Shown: one piece after another, positions 44,211 through 55,144 of the stretch
Layout of the letters: every line of letters begins with the position of its first letter
How positions within the stretch are numbered: position 1 is the stretch's first letter
Origin: Prinsepia uniflora
Taxonomy: Eukaryota; Streptophyta; Magnoliopsida; Rosales; Rosaceae
Length of the DNA: 64,000 nt
Assembly (NCBI GenBank): GCA_032719365.1
Contig: CM064862.1
Span: 5,420,001 to 5,484,000 of the forward strand
Direction: 5' to 3'
Notes under the pieces: model-generated
The model's database searches: none
The model's input: the letters and a program-made list of their open reading frames with translations, nothing else
What the model was told of the DNA's origin: nothing
Program-made: the position numbers and the translations under genes

Positions 44211-46276
44211 TGATAGGTCATCAAATAAGCATTATTTTATATTATTTTATACCCTTTATACTTAGCTTTTAATATTAAAATAATAAATAATTAGATAAAA
44301 TAATTTATTTTGTGTTATTTTTGTTTAAATAAATAAAATTTGTAATTTGGTGCATTTTGGCGAAAGAATCGTCTCGATCGGAATTATAACGAAAATTTTA
44401 TGGACGAATTTCGGTGAAATAAATTCTAATTAATTGATTTTTCATTTGTAGCAGCCCAGCCCAACAGAGAAAAAAAAAGGAAAAAGAAAAAATCCAGCAA
44501 GCCCAGCCTGCCAAGCCCAGCGGCCCAACTTGCGCAGCCCAAAGCCATTTAAGTCCGCCAAAGGCCTCCGCGCGCGCTTACCGAACACCAAAACAGATCC
44601 TCGGCGTGCGCCTATCGAAGACCACTTCTGCACTCCAGCTCACACCTGCCGGCCACCACCTCCCTTTCCAGCGCACGCCTGCCGACCAGCCGCCCACTTT
44701 CCAGCCAGCATCCACCGAATATTTGGCCCTTTTTCAGTTGTTTCTGACAGTTTCTCTCCAGCAACATTTCTTTTGTTGATTTTACATTTTTTTCCCCACA
44801 AACACCACCCAATCTCATCATTTCACTTTTTAATATTTTTATTGTAACTTTTATTTGTTTTTATTTATTTTTTTAGTGTAATTAGTTTTTTCCCCCTATA
44901 AATAGTGGTTCAATTCTTGTATTTGGGAGTCCGCAATAAGTTTCATTCTTCCATTTCTTTCATTTTTCTTAGTTAGTTCTTTTGTTTCTCTCTTTTGAGA
45001 GACATTTTTGGGGACCATTTTAACTTCTTGTAGATTTTCTTATTAATTAGCTTTCTTTTAATTCTTGTTCTTAATTTATGTTATTTTTATTTTTCTTAAT
45101 TTCATTTCTTCTTTACTTTGTCCTTGTGATATTTCTTTGAGATCTCTTAAACACATTTTTATGCTTTCCTTAAGAAATACCTAGGCCAAGTAATTCTAAG
45201 GCAATTCAAGAGTTTTAAGACCGAATTCCTCGTATTTCTTCTTCCATCTTCACAAGTTTCCTGCCGCTGTTCGGTGATTCTTGTGAAAATCCATACTTCT
45301 CTACTTAAATTCTTGTTATTGTTATTGGTTTTACTTATAATTCAATATATGTGTTGGTATTTTCTTTCTAACATTTGTAAGTAAGAATGCAATCTCCATG
45401 TGTTTTACTTTTTGAGTTTCTTTTACTTCATATGTTTTAGTACTTAAACTTCAATTCGAAACTAAATGTTGATCCGCTGTTCGGGGCATTTAGAATAGAG
45501 TTGAAGATATTTAATGTTTGATCGCTGTTCGGTGCATTAAATCACTTACTTAAGGTGGATCATATTGTAAGTAATAATCCGTTGTTCGGTGCATTTATAA
45601 TATGAAAAATGTATGCATGTATTTGAGATGATTAAGGTATGATTTCGTGATTGGTTCAATATGAGCATGATGTTAGAGTGTTGGTAAAAATATGTGTTTA
45701 AAGAAAGTTCACTAGTACAAAGGTTAAAGTAGAAGTAAAATTAAGTATTTAATTATTTTTACTTGTTTTCTTTATTTTATATTTGCAACTCGTTTCAAAA
45801 CCCCCATTTTCAATTATTTATTCTTTATTCTTTTATTCTTTTATTCTTTTATTCTTTTTTATTCTTTATTCTTTTATTGTTTTATTCTTTATTCTTTTAT
45901 TCTTTTATTCTTTTATTCTTTTATTCTTTTATTCTTCTTTTCTACTTTTAGTTTATTACTCTTTGATTCTTTCATCTCTTTATTCTTTTATTCTTTCATA
46001 TTTTTAGTTTATTATTCTTTGATTAATTAATTCTTTTATTCTTTAATTCATTAATTCTTTAATTTGTTAATTCTTTAATTATTTAATTCTTTTATTATTT
46101 AATTATTTAATTCATTATTCTTTTATTCATCTTCCACTAACACATTATTAATGTTCCCTAATTTCCCCGGTTAAGAACGATCCCTATTTACCAATACTAC
46201 ATCTACACAAAAAGGGTTTAAATTGCATAACACTCGAATTACGTGTTTAATTTAATGCGTAGTTTGGGCGTAGTCA
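44211..46276 (+). mobile_element. Tat-like LTR1 (2066 bp)
   Basis: 5' LTR of the three-LTR element, with a TATA box TATAAATAG at 44897-44905, four CGCTGTTCGG-like motifs between 45260 and 45600, and a TTCTTTTATTC tract at about 45818-46130. A 105-codon frame at 44530-44847 is repeated in LTR2 and LTR3, but its changes are mostly amino-acid-altering, so coding is unlikely. Confidence 0.85.
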
Positions 46277-47001
46277 ATTTTTGGCGCCGTTGCCGGGGAT
46301 TGTGAGTATATTGGTAAATCCGACACAAAGAATGATTGTGAGGCCCAACATGATGAAATTAGGCCTATGTTCGAAAGGATGGATTACTGACATCATTGCA
46401 CTAAGGTTGGGAAGCTATGATACGTTTTGGGAGTCTATTGAGTCTTGGAACGAATTGAGCACCACTTGTCCTATATTTTCCTTGCCTCTAAACTTAGCCC
46501 CATTACAACCTTTATAAAGACCTTATGATCCTTAAGATGGTAAATTTTGATTAGTGGAGTCAATCACTTGAGTAAGCTTATGGTTTTGGTTCATTTGTGC
46601 AAGTATGTTTTGTTTTTATCTTGAGGTGTTTGTTTGAAATTTTGCAAAAGTACTTCATTTCGATTATGTGAGTATTTCTCACATACTTTGAGTGCAAACA
46701 CAAACCCTTACAAAATTGAGTGAATTTATGAGTGCATATCCTTGTGAGTTGATTCATACTTGTTTTATTCATGTTGAGATCCATTTCACCATATTTACTC
46801 ATTATCTTACTTGTTAAAACATTTTGTTACCATATATTAACTCTTGAATTTCATATGCTTAAATTATTTAAGTGAAAATCTTTTATGCCATGATTGTAAT
46901 AATGAAATATTGAGACAAATGGTTAAAGGTTACTTGTTTTGATTTTGTAGTTTAATTTTAGTATTTGCTAGGGACTAGCAAAGTTTAAGTGTGGGGGTAT
47001 T
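46277..47001 (+). mobile_element. Deleted internal region 1 (725 bp)
   Basis: After the primer site it jumps directly to sequence matching 50489-51170, so it equals internal region 2 minus its first ~1.4 kb. It ends AAGTGTGGGGGTATT before LTR2. Confidence 0.8.
46282..46299 (+). other. Primer binding site, tRNA-Asp type
   Basis: TGGCGCCGTTGCCGGGGA, five bases after the LTR1 end. Confidence 0.85.
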
Positions 47002-49091
47002 TGATAGGTCATCAAATAAGCATTATTTTATATTATTTTATTCCCTTTATACTTAGCTTTTAATATTAAAATAATAAATAATTAGATAAAATAATTTATT
47101 TTGTGTTATTTTTGTTTAAATAAATAAAGTTTGTAATTTGGTGCATTTTGGCGAAAGAATCGTCTCGATCGGAATTATAACGAAAATTTTATGGACGAAT
47201 TTCGGTGAAATAAATTCTAATTAATTGATTTTTCATTTGTAGCAGCCAAGCCCAACAGAGAAAAAAAAAAGAAAAAAGAAAAAAAATCCAGCAAGCCCAG
47301 CCTGCCAAGCCCAGCGGCCCAACTTGCGCAGCCCAAAGCCATTTAAGTCCGCCAAAGGCCTCCGCGCGCACTTACCGAGCACCAAAACAGATCCTCAGCG
47401 CGCGCCTACCGAAGACCACTTCTGCACTCCAGCTCACACCTGCCGGCCACCACCTCCCTTTCCAGCGCACGCCTGCCGACCAGCTGCCCACTTTCCAGCC
47501 AGCATCCACCGAATATTTGGCCCTTTTTCAGTTGTTTCTGACAGTTTCTCTCCAGCAACAATTCTTTTGTTTATTTTACATTTTTTTCCCCACAAACACC
47601 ACCCAATCTCATCATTTCACTTTTTAATATTTTTATTGTAACTTTTATTTGTTTTTATTTATTTTTTTAGTGTAATTAGCTTTTTCCCCCTATAAATAGG
47701 GGTTCAATTCTTGTATTTGAGGGAGTCCCCCATTAGCTCCATTTCTTCCATTTTGCTTAGTTTTTAGTTTTCTTCTTTTAGTTCTTTTGTTTCTCTCTTT
47801 TGAGAGACATTTTTGGGGATCATTTTAACTTCTTGTAGATTTTCTTATTAATTAGCTTTCTTTTAATTCTTGTTCTTAATTTATGTTATTTTTATTTTTC
47901 TTAATTTCATTTCCTCTTTACTTTGTTCTTGTGATATTTCTTTGAGATCTCTTAAACACATTTTTATGCTTTCCTTAAGAAATACCTAGGCCAAGTAATT
48001 CTAAGGCAATTCAAGAGTTTTAAGACCGAATTCCTCGTATTTCTACTTCCATCTTCACAAGTTTCCTGCCGCTGTTCGGTGATTCTTGTGAAAATCCATA
48101 CTTCTCTACTTAAATTCTTGTTATTGTTATTGGTTTTACTTATAATTCAATATATGTGTTGGTATTTTCTTTCTAACATTTGTAAGTAAGAATGCAATCT
48201 CCATGTGTTTTACTTTTGAATTTCTTTTACTTCATATGTTTTAGTACTTAAACTTCAATTCGAAACTAAATGTTGATCCGCTGTTCGGGGCATTTAGAAT
48301 AGAGTTGAAGAGATTTAATGTTTGATCGCTGTTCGGCGCATTAAATCACTTACTTAAGGTGGATCATATTGTAAGTAATAATCCGCTGTTCGGTGCATTT
48401 ATAATATGAAAAATGTATGCATGTATTTGAGATGATTAAGGTATGATTTCGTGATTGGTTCATTATGAGCATGATGTTAGAGTGTTGGTAAAAATATGTG
48501 TTTGAAGAAAGTTCACTAGTACAAAGGTTAAAGTAGAAGTAAAATTAAGTATTTAATTATTTTTACTTGTTTTCTTTATTTTATATTTACAACTCTTTTC
48601 AAAACTCCCCTTTTCAATTCTTTATTCTTTATTCTTTTATTCTTTTATTCTTTTATTCTTTTATTCTTTTTTATTCTTTATTCTTTTATTATTTTATTCT
48701 TTTATCCTTTTTATTCTTTATTCGTTTATTCTTTTATTCTTTTATTCTTCTTTTCTACTTTTAGTTTATTATTCTTTGATTCTTTCATCTCTTTATTCTT
48801 TTATTCTTTAATACTTTTAGTTTATTATTCTTTGATTAATTAATTCTTTAATTCTTTAATTCATTAATTCTTTAATTTGTTAATTCTTTTATTATTTAAT
48901 TATTTAATTCATTAATGTATTCATTATTCATTTATTCATTACTTTTTCCCACTAACACATTATTAATGTTCCCTAATTTCCCCGGTTAAGAACGATCCCT
49001 ATTTACCAATACTACATCTACACAAAAAGGGTTTAAATTGCACAACACTCAAATTATGTGTTTAATTTAATGCGTAGTTTAGGCTTAGTCT
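47002..49091 (+). mobile_element. Tat-like LTR2 (2090 bp)
   Basis: Middle LTR. TATAAATAG is at 47691-47699. After the TATA box it has a variant leader (GAGGGAGTCCCCCATTAGC) not found in LTR1 or LTR3, and its last base is T instead of A. TTCTTTTATTC tract at about 48616-48950. Confidence 0.85.
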
Positions 49092-51170
49092 ATTTTTGGC
49101 GCCGTTGCCGGGGATTTACATTTTTTTGTCATGACAAAGCTAGCTTGCATCTTTCATGCTAACTTGCATTTCATCTTTCATTTAACTTGCATTTTTAACT
49201 TCACTTGCATATTTAGTTTAACTTGCATTGCACTCTTCCTCTAACTTACATCTTTAACTCACATTGCTTCCTTAACTTTAATTTGCATATCTAACTTGCA
49301 TTCTTAATTAACGTACATCTCTAACTAACTAACTTGCATCTCTGTCTAGGCTGGATGAACGTTAAACTTCAAGCGCTTGTTGAGAGGCAACCCAATGTGT
49401 TCCCGGGATGTGAAGGAGTCATCAATACAGATTTGCTATCCTTTTACCCTTCACTCTCTTTTATTTTGTTTATTTAATGTTTTCCTATTATTTTCGTAAA
49501 TCATCTTCCTTACTTTGATTCTATGTTTAATTACTTCGTATTTTCCTACATTGAGGACAATGTAGAATTTAAGTGTGGGGGAATGGTTTACAATTTTGAG
49601 TTCAAAAAAAAATTAATTAAAAGAAATAAATAAAAATATATATATTTATATATATAAAAAAAAGATGAAAAAATGAAAAAAAAAAATTGTTTTCTTGAAT
49701 CTTTTAACTTAGTGTTTTTATGAGTCTTAAGTTGCCATTTAACTTGTCAATGATATAAATGAACGGAAATGAATATGTTATGGCTATAAAGGTGATCACT
49801 ACAACTTGAATTTGTTTGTTAATATTTTGTGATTAAGTGTTATAACTTGAAGATAATGCATGTAAATTGGTACATAAATGAGCATGATATGATAAGTATG
49901 AATCATTTGAACCTTATGTGAGCTTTAGAACTTTATATACATCTTTGATGAGTGATTCATAAGTTCTTTGTTTAAATTGATATACATATGCCTCATAACT
50001 GCTTGCCATAGCTTTTAATGAACTCTAGAGTACTAGAACTTATTCTATGTGATTTTCAAAGCTTTTAAGTCAATAAACTCTCTGATTTTGGATATCATTA
50101 AGGCATTAGGGTTAACACCACAAATTCAAACATCCATATTCCCTATTTTGTGCGCACAAGTTGCGACCCCCTTAGTTTTAACCCCTTTGAGCCCACATTA
50201 AGCCTTTTTTTCATTACCATGATTATCTAAACACTTGAGCTTAGTATAGACATCCTTTACCCTTGTTCCAAGAACTCGGTTGAAGATATAAAGATTGTGT
50301 AAGGAGAAAATAATGATGTTGAAAAGACTTTTATGTGAATTATTTGGATTTACCGACTCAAGCTTTGTTGTATTATTGACACATGTTATTACCTTGATAT
50401 AAAAAAAAAAAAAAAAAAAAGGGTTGAGTATCGATCAAGGTAATAAGGTTTGGTTATGTAATGTTTGAGTTAAATCCCTCACATTTGTAAATCCGACACT
50501 AAGAATGATTGTGAGGCCCAACATGATGAAATTAGGCCTATGTTCGAAAGGATGGATTACTGACATCATTGCACTAAGGTTGAGAAGCTATGATACGTTT
50601 TGGGAGTCTATTGAGTCTTGGAACGAATTGAGCACCACTTGTCCTATATTTTCCTTGCCTCTAAACTTAGCCCCATTACAACCCTTATAAAGACCTTATG
50701 ATCCTTAAGATGGTAAATTTTGATTAGTGGAGTCAATCACTTGAGTAAGCTTATGGTTTTGGTTCATTTGTGCAAGTATGTTTTGTTTTTATCTTGAGGT
50801 GTTTGTTTGAAATTTTGCAAAAGTACTTCATTTCGATTATGTGAGTATTTCTCACATACTTTGAGTGCAAACACAAACCCTTACAAATTGAGTGAATTTA
50901 TGAGTGCATATCCTTGTGAGTTGATTCATACTTGTTTTACTCATGTTGTGATCCAATTCACCAATTTTGCTCATTATCTTACTTGTTGAAACATTTTGTC
51001 ACCATGTATTAACTCTTGAATTCCATATGCTTAAATGATTTAAGTGAAAATCTTTTATGACATGATAATAATGAAATATTGAGACAAATGGTTAAATGTT
51101 ACTTGTTTTGATTTTCTAGTTTAATTTTAGTATTTGCTAGGGACTAGCAAAGTTTAAGTGTGGGGGTATT
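49092..51170 (+). mobile_element. Internal region 2 (2079 bp, non-coding)
   Basis: Primer site TGGCGCCGTTGCCGGGGA at 49097-49114; an ACTTGCAT-rich stretch (49137-49345); GTTGAGAGGCAACCCAATGTG near 49379, a phrase common after pol in Tat/Athila elements; a second, internal purine tract AAGTGTGGGGGAA at 49571-49583; an inverted repeat TATTACCTTGAT / ATCAAGGTAATA (50387-50398 and 50434-50445) around a poly-A run; terminal AAGTGTGGGGGTATT. No protein domain is visible. Confidence 0.8.
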
Positions 51171-53313
51171 TGATAGGTCATCAAATAAGCATTATTTTAT
51201 ATTATTTTATACCCTTTATACTTAGCTTTTAATACTAAAATAATAAATAATTAGATAAAATAATTTATTTTGTGTTATTTTTGTTTAAATAAATAAAATT
51301 TGTAATTTGGTGCATTTTGGTGAAAGAATCGTCTCGATCGGAATTATAACGAAAATTTTATGGACGAATTTCGGTGAAATAAATTCTAATTAATTGATTT
51401 TTCATTTGTAGCAGCCCAACCCAACAGAGAAAAAAAAAGGAAAAAGAAAAAAATCCAGCAAGCCCAGCCTGCCAAGCCCAGCGCCCCACCTTGCGCAGCC
51501 CAAAGCCATTTAAGTCCGCCAAAGGCCTCCACGTGCGCTTACCGAACACCAAAACAGATCCTCGGCGCGCTCCTACCGAAGACCACTTCTGCACTCCAGC
51601 TCACACCTGCCGGCCACCACCTCCCTTTCCAGCGCACGCCTGCCGACCAGCCGCCCACTTTCCAGCCAGCATCCACCGAATATTTGGCCCTTTTTCAGTT
51701 GTTTCTGACAGTTTCTCTCCAGCAGCATTTCTTTTGTTTATTTTACATTTTTTTCCCCACAAACACCACCCAATCTCATCATTTCACTTTTTAATATTTT
51801 TATTGTAACTTTTATTTGTTTTTATTTATTTTTTTAGTGTAATTAATTTTTTCCCCCTATAAATAGGGGTTCAATTCTTGTATTTGGGAGTCCGCAATTA
51901 GTTTCATTCTTCTATTTCTTTCATTTTTCTTAGTTCTAGTTCTTTTGTTTCTCTCTTTTGAGAGACATTTTTGGGGACCATTTTAACTTCTTGTAGATTT
52001 TCTTATTAATTAGCTTTCTTTTAATTCTTGTTCTTAATTTATGTTATTTTTATTTTTCTTAATTTCATTTCTTCTTTACTTTGTCCTTGTGATATTTCTT
52101 TGAGATCTCTTAAACACATTTTTATACTTTCCTTAAGAAATACCTAGGCCAAGTAATTCTAAGGCAATTCAAGAGTTTTAAGACCGAATTCCTCGTATTT
52201 CTTCTTCCATCTTCACAAGTTTCCTGCCGCTGTTCGGTGATTCTTGTGAAAATCCATACTTCTCTACTTAAATTCTTGTTATTGTTATTGGTTTTACTTA
52301 TAATTCAATATATGTGTTGGTATTTTCTTTCTAACATTTGTACGTAAGAATGCAATCTCCATGTGTTTTACTTTTTGAGTTTCTTTTACTACATATGTTT
52401 TAGTACTTAAACTTCAATTCGAAACTAAATGTTGATCCGCTGTTCGGGGCATTTAGAATAGAGTTGAAGAGATTTAATGTTTGATCGCTGTTCGGCGCAT
52501 TAAATCACTTACTTAAGGTGGATCATATTGTAAGTAATAATCCGTTGTTCGGTGCATTTATAATATGAAAAATGTATGCATGTATTTGAGATGATTAAGG
52601 TATGATTTCGTGATTGGTTCAATATGAGCATGATGTTAGAGTGTTGGTAAAAATATGTGTTTAAAGAAAGTTCACTAGTACAAAGGTTAAAGTAGAAGTA
52701 AAATTAAGTATTTAATTATTTTTACTTGTTTTCTTTATTTTATATTTGCAACTCTTTTCAAAACCCCCCTTTTCAATTATTTATTCTTTATTCTTTTATT
52801 ATTTTATTCTTTTATTCTTTTTTATTCTTTATTCTTTTATTGTTTTATTCTTTATTCTTTTATTCTTTTATTCTTTTATTCTTTTATTCTTTTATTCTTT
52901 TATTCTTTTTTATTCTTTATTCTTTTATTGTTTTATTCTTTATTCTTTTATTCTTTTATTCTTTTATTCTTCTTTTCTACTTTTAGTTTATTACTCTTTG
53001 ATTCTTTCATCTCTTTATTCTTTTATTCTTTAATACTTTTAGTTTATTATTCTTTGATTAATTAATTCTTTAATTCTTTAATTCATTAATTCTTTAATTT
53101 GTTAATTCTTTTATTATTTAATTATTTAATTCATTAATGTATTCATTATTCATTTATTCATTACTTTTTCCCACTAACACATTATTAATGTTCCCTAATT
53201 TCCCCGGTTAAGAACGATCCCTATTTACCAATACTACATCTACACAAAAAGGGTTTAAATTGCACAACACTCGAATTACGTGTTTAATTTAATGCGTAGT
53301 TTGGGCGTAGTCA
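51171..53313 (+). mobile_element. Tat-like LTR3 (2143 bp)
   Basis: 3' LTR, most like LTR1. TATAAATAG at 51858-51866; TTCTTTTATTC tract at about 52776-53160, longest of the three; ends GTAGTCA followed by AGTTT. Confidence 0.85.
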
Positions 53314-53480
53314 AGTTTAAAGACTCGGATAGATCCAGCAGGTTCGATGAATGGAAATGTGGTATGGTTTTCAATAAAGATTTTTCGATGGTTTTGGGCT
53401 GAGGCCCGGGATTTGGAAAAAGAAACTTCTGTTCGGTTTTCTTACATGGTTTGATTAACCGGAAGATTGAATGGTTTCGT

Positions 53481-54617
53481 TGTAACGACCCATCCCAAAT
53501 TCCATGATTAGATTAGTGACTAATCACAATTAGTGAGGCTAATCCGTGATTAGTAGAGCGAAATCGGATGAACGATGCGAAATGACCGTTTTGCCCCTAG
53601 GCGTGGCAAAACGTTGACTTTTCAATCGGGCGATGAAATGGAATTTGACCGATGACCGTGATGTAGTTCGTGACGTCACGAGTTCATAGACATGTGGCAC
53701 GTTCAATTCCGACGTTCGAGGAGGAAGTTATGACGTTCGGAAGTTTAGGGGCATTTTGGTAATTTTAGTTAAAATGGTCAAATGTTGACTTTTTGACCGG
53801 GATGTCCGATGGCCGAGGGCCAAGGACTGTTACGTAGATAAGGACAATACGAATCCGTAGACAGGCGGCACGTCGAATTCGGACGTTCGACGGCGAAGTT
53901 ACGGTTCAAGGAAGTTTCGAAGTACTATTGCACGAATTACGAAACGGGTTCACTTTTGGACTCTAGTGGGCCCATATATTTGTCTTGATGCCCAATGGAT
54001 GAGTGACAAGTGTCACCCATCCAATGGACACCATATTCTTTCATGCACCGTGCAAACCATTTCCTTTTTCCCATTTCAAACACACACACCCAAACCCACC
54101 CGATCTCACCCTTTTCTCTCCATCTTTGTGCAACCCAAACCCATCCTACCTTCATCCCATGATCAGCTGGGAGGACCAGAGAGTGAGGGAGGACGGGAGG
54201 ATGTGGTGGCCGGCCCAGGACGGCGCAGCCATGGACGGCGGGGCCAAGGAACCCGTGAGGTTCACGGTAAGCCATTTTCAACCCAATTTCCAGTTTTTGT
54301 TGCTATGGTTCATTGTGGGTGATTGGGAGATGATGAGGGGGTTTCTAGAGAGGTTTTAAGACGGTTTGGGGGGTGGTTCACGGCGGAGGATGGCTGGGAA
54401 GTGTTTTGGAAAAATAGGACCGTGAGGTCCATTTTCGAACCAAGAGGTTTCGGGTGGTTTTTCTTAGTTTTAGGGATTGGGTTAGATAGGAAATGAAGAA
54501 ATAGGAATTTAGGAATTAAAATGGGAGAAAACGGACCCCGAATCAGTCCAGAAACGGAAGAAAAACCCGAGATGAACAGTGTTTTGCTACAGTAACTGGT
54601 TCAGTTATGAGGTTGAT
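53481..54617 (+). mobile_element. LTR 5' part, cut by young LARD
   Basis: Starts TGTAACGACCCATCCC and matches the solo LTR at 15792 over its first 1.1 kb, including the paired TGACGT-type site (53659-53678) and the GGATGAGTGACA palindrome arm near 53997. It stops at 54617 where the next LTR begins; the remainder lies beyond the window. Confidence 0.85.
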
Positions 54618-54790
54618 TGTAACGACCCGTCCCGAATATCGGGATTTAATAATATTTAATTGTGATTTACTAATCTGGGATTAGTTGGGCGATTTCGGAC
54701 GAATGGTGCAAAATGACCGTTTTGCCCCTGGGTGTGGGCAAAACGTTGACTTTTATTTCGGATGGTCAAATGGACTTTGACCGATGACCG

Positions 54791-54810
54791 TGACGTAGTT
54801 CGGGACGTCA
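54791..54810 (+). promoter_or_regulatory. Paired TGACGT site (as-1/CRE-like)
   Basis: TGACGTAGTTCGGGACGTCA: two TGACGT hexamers face each other eight bases apart. TGACG is the core bound by plant TGA-class bZIP factors. The 3' LTR has the same site at 61480-61499, and every other LTR start in the window has the same or a one- or two-base variant. Confidence 0.5.
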
Positions 54811-55118
54811 CGAGTTCATAGACAGGTGGCACGTTCGATTCCGACGTTCGTGGTGAAAGTTATGATGTACGGAAGTCCAGGGGCATTTTCGTAATTTGGA
54901 CGAAAGAAGGGGAAATGTTGACTTTTTGACCGGGATGTCCGATGGCCGAGGGCCAAGGACCGTTACGTAGGTTTCGTCGATGCGAATCCAACGACAGGCG
55001 GCACGCCGAAATCGGACTTCGTACGGGGAAGTTATGGTCTGGAACGTGAAATCGGGGAAGTTACGTCTCGGTAACTGTGTGGATTATTTTATTCTGAAAT
55101 GGTGGTGGGAGGACACTT

Positions 55119-55144
55119 GGATGAGTGACAAGTGTCACTCATCC
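55119..55144. repeat. Perfect 12-bp inverted repeat in LTR
   Basis: GGATGAGTGACA, two bases AG, TGTCACTCATCC. Present again at 61808-61833, and with one or two changes at about 4927, 11748, 16319, 20963 and 53997. Confidence 0.8.

Larger units (their letters stand above)
44211..53313 (+). mobile_element. Three-LTR Tat/Athila-like element, TSD AGTTT
   Basis: LTR - internal - LTR - internal - LTR, flanked by one target duplication AGTTT (44206-44210 and 53314-53318). LTRs start TGATAGGTCATCAAAT and end GTAGTCA. Both internal regions begin with TGGCGCCGTTGCCGGGGA, the complement of plant tRNA-Asp, a primer type of Tat and Athila Ty3/gypsy elements, and end with AAGTGTGGGGGTATT. No gag or pol frame exists, so it is non-autonomous. 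LTR1 and LTR3 share small variants that LTR2 lacks. Confidence 0.88.
38804..53480 (+). mobile_element. 3' LTR of truncated LARD, interrupted three times
   Basis: Same subfamily as 1387-4309. Its pieces are 38804-39701, 42733-44210 and 53319-53480. The interruptions are a solo LTR (39702-42727), a Tat-like three-LTR element (44211-53313) and a further LTR at 53481. Comparison with 1387-4309 shows that sequence resumes base for base after removing one copy of each target duplication. Paired TGACGT site at 38983-39002. The LTR end is not in the window. Confidence 0.88.

Noticed and set aside
44530..44847. 105-codon frame repeated in all three Tat-like LTRs (also 47324-47641 and 51491-51808)
   Set aside because: It lies upstream of the TATA box, and differences among the copies are mostly amino-acid-changing, so shared ancestry explains it.
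45763..46007. Phe/Leu/Ile-rich 'membrane protein' frames (also near 48567 and 52726)
   Set aside because: They are translations of the TTCTTTTATTC tract in several frames at once.
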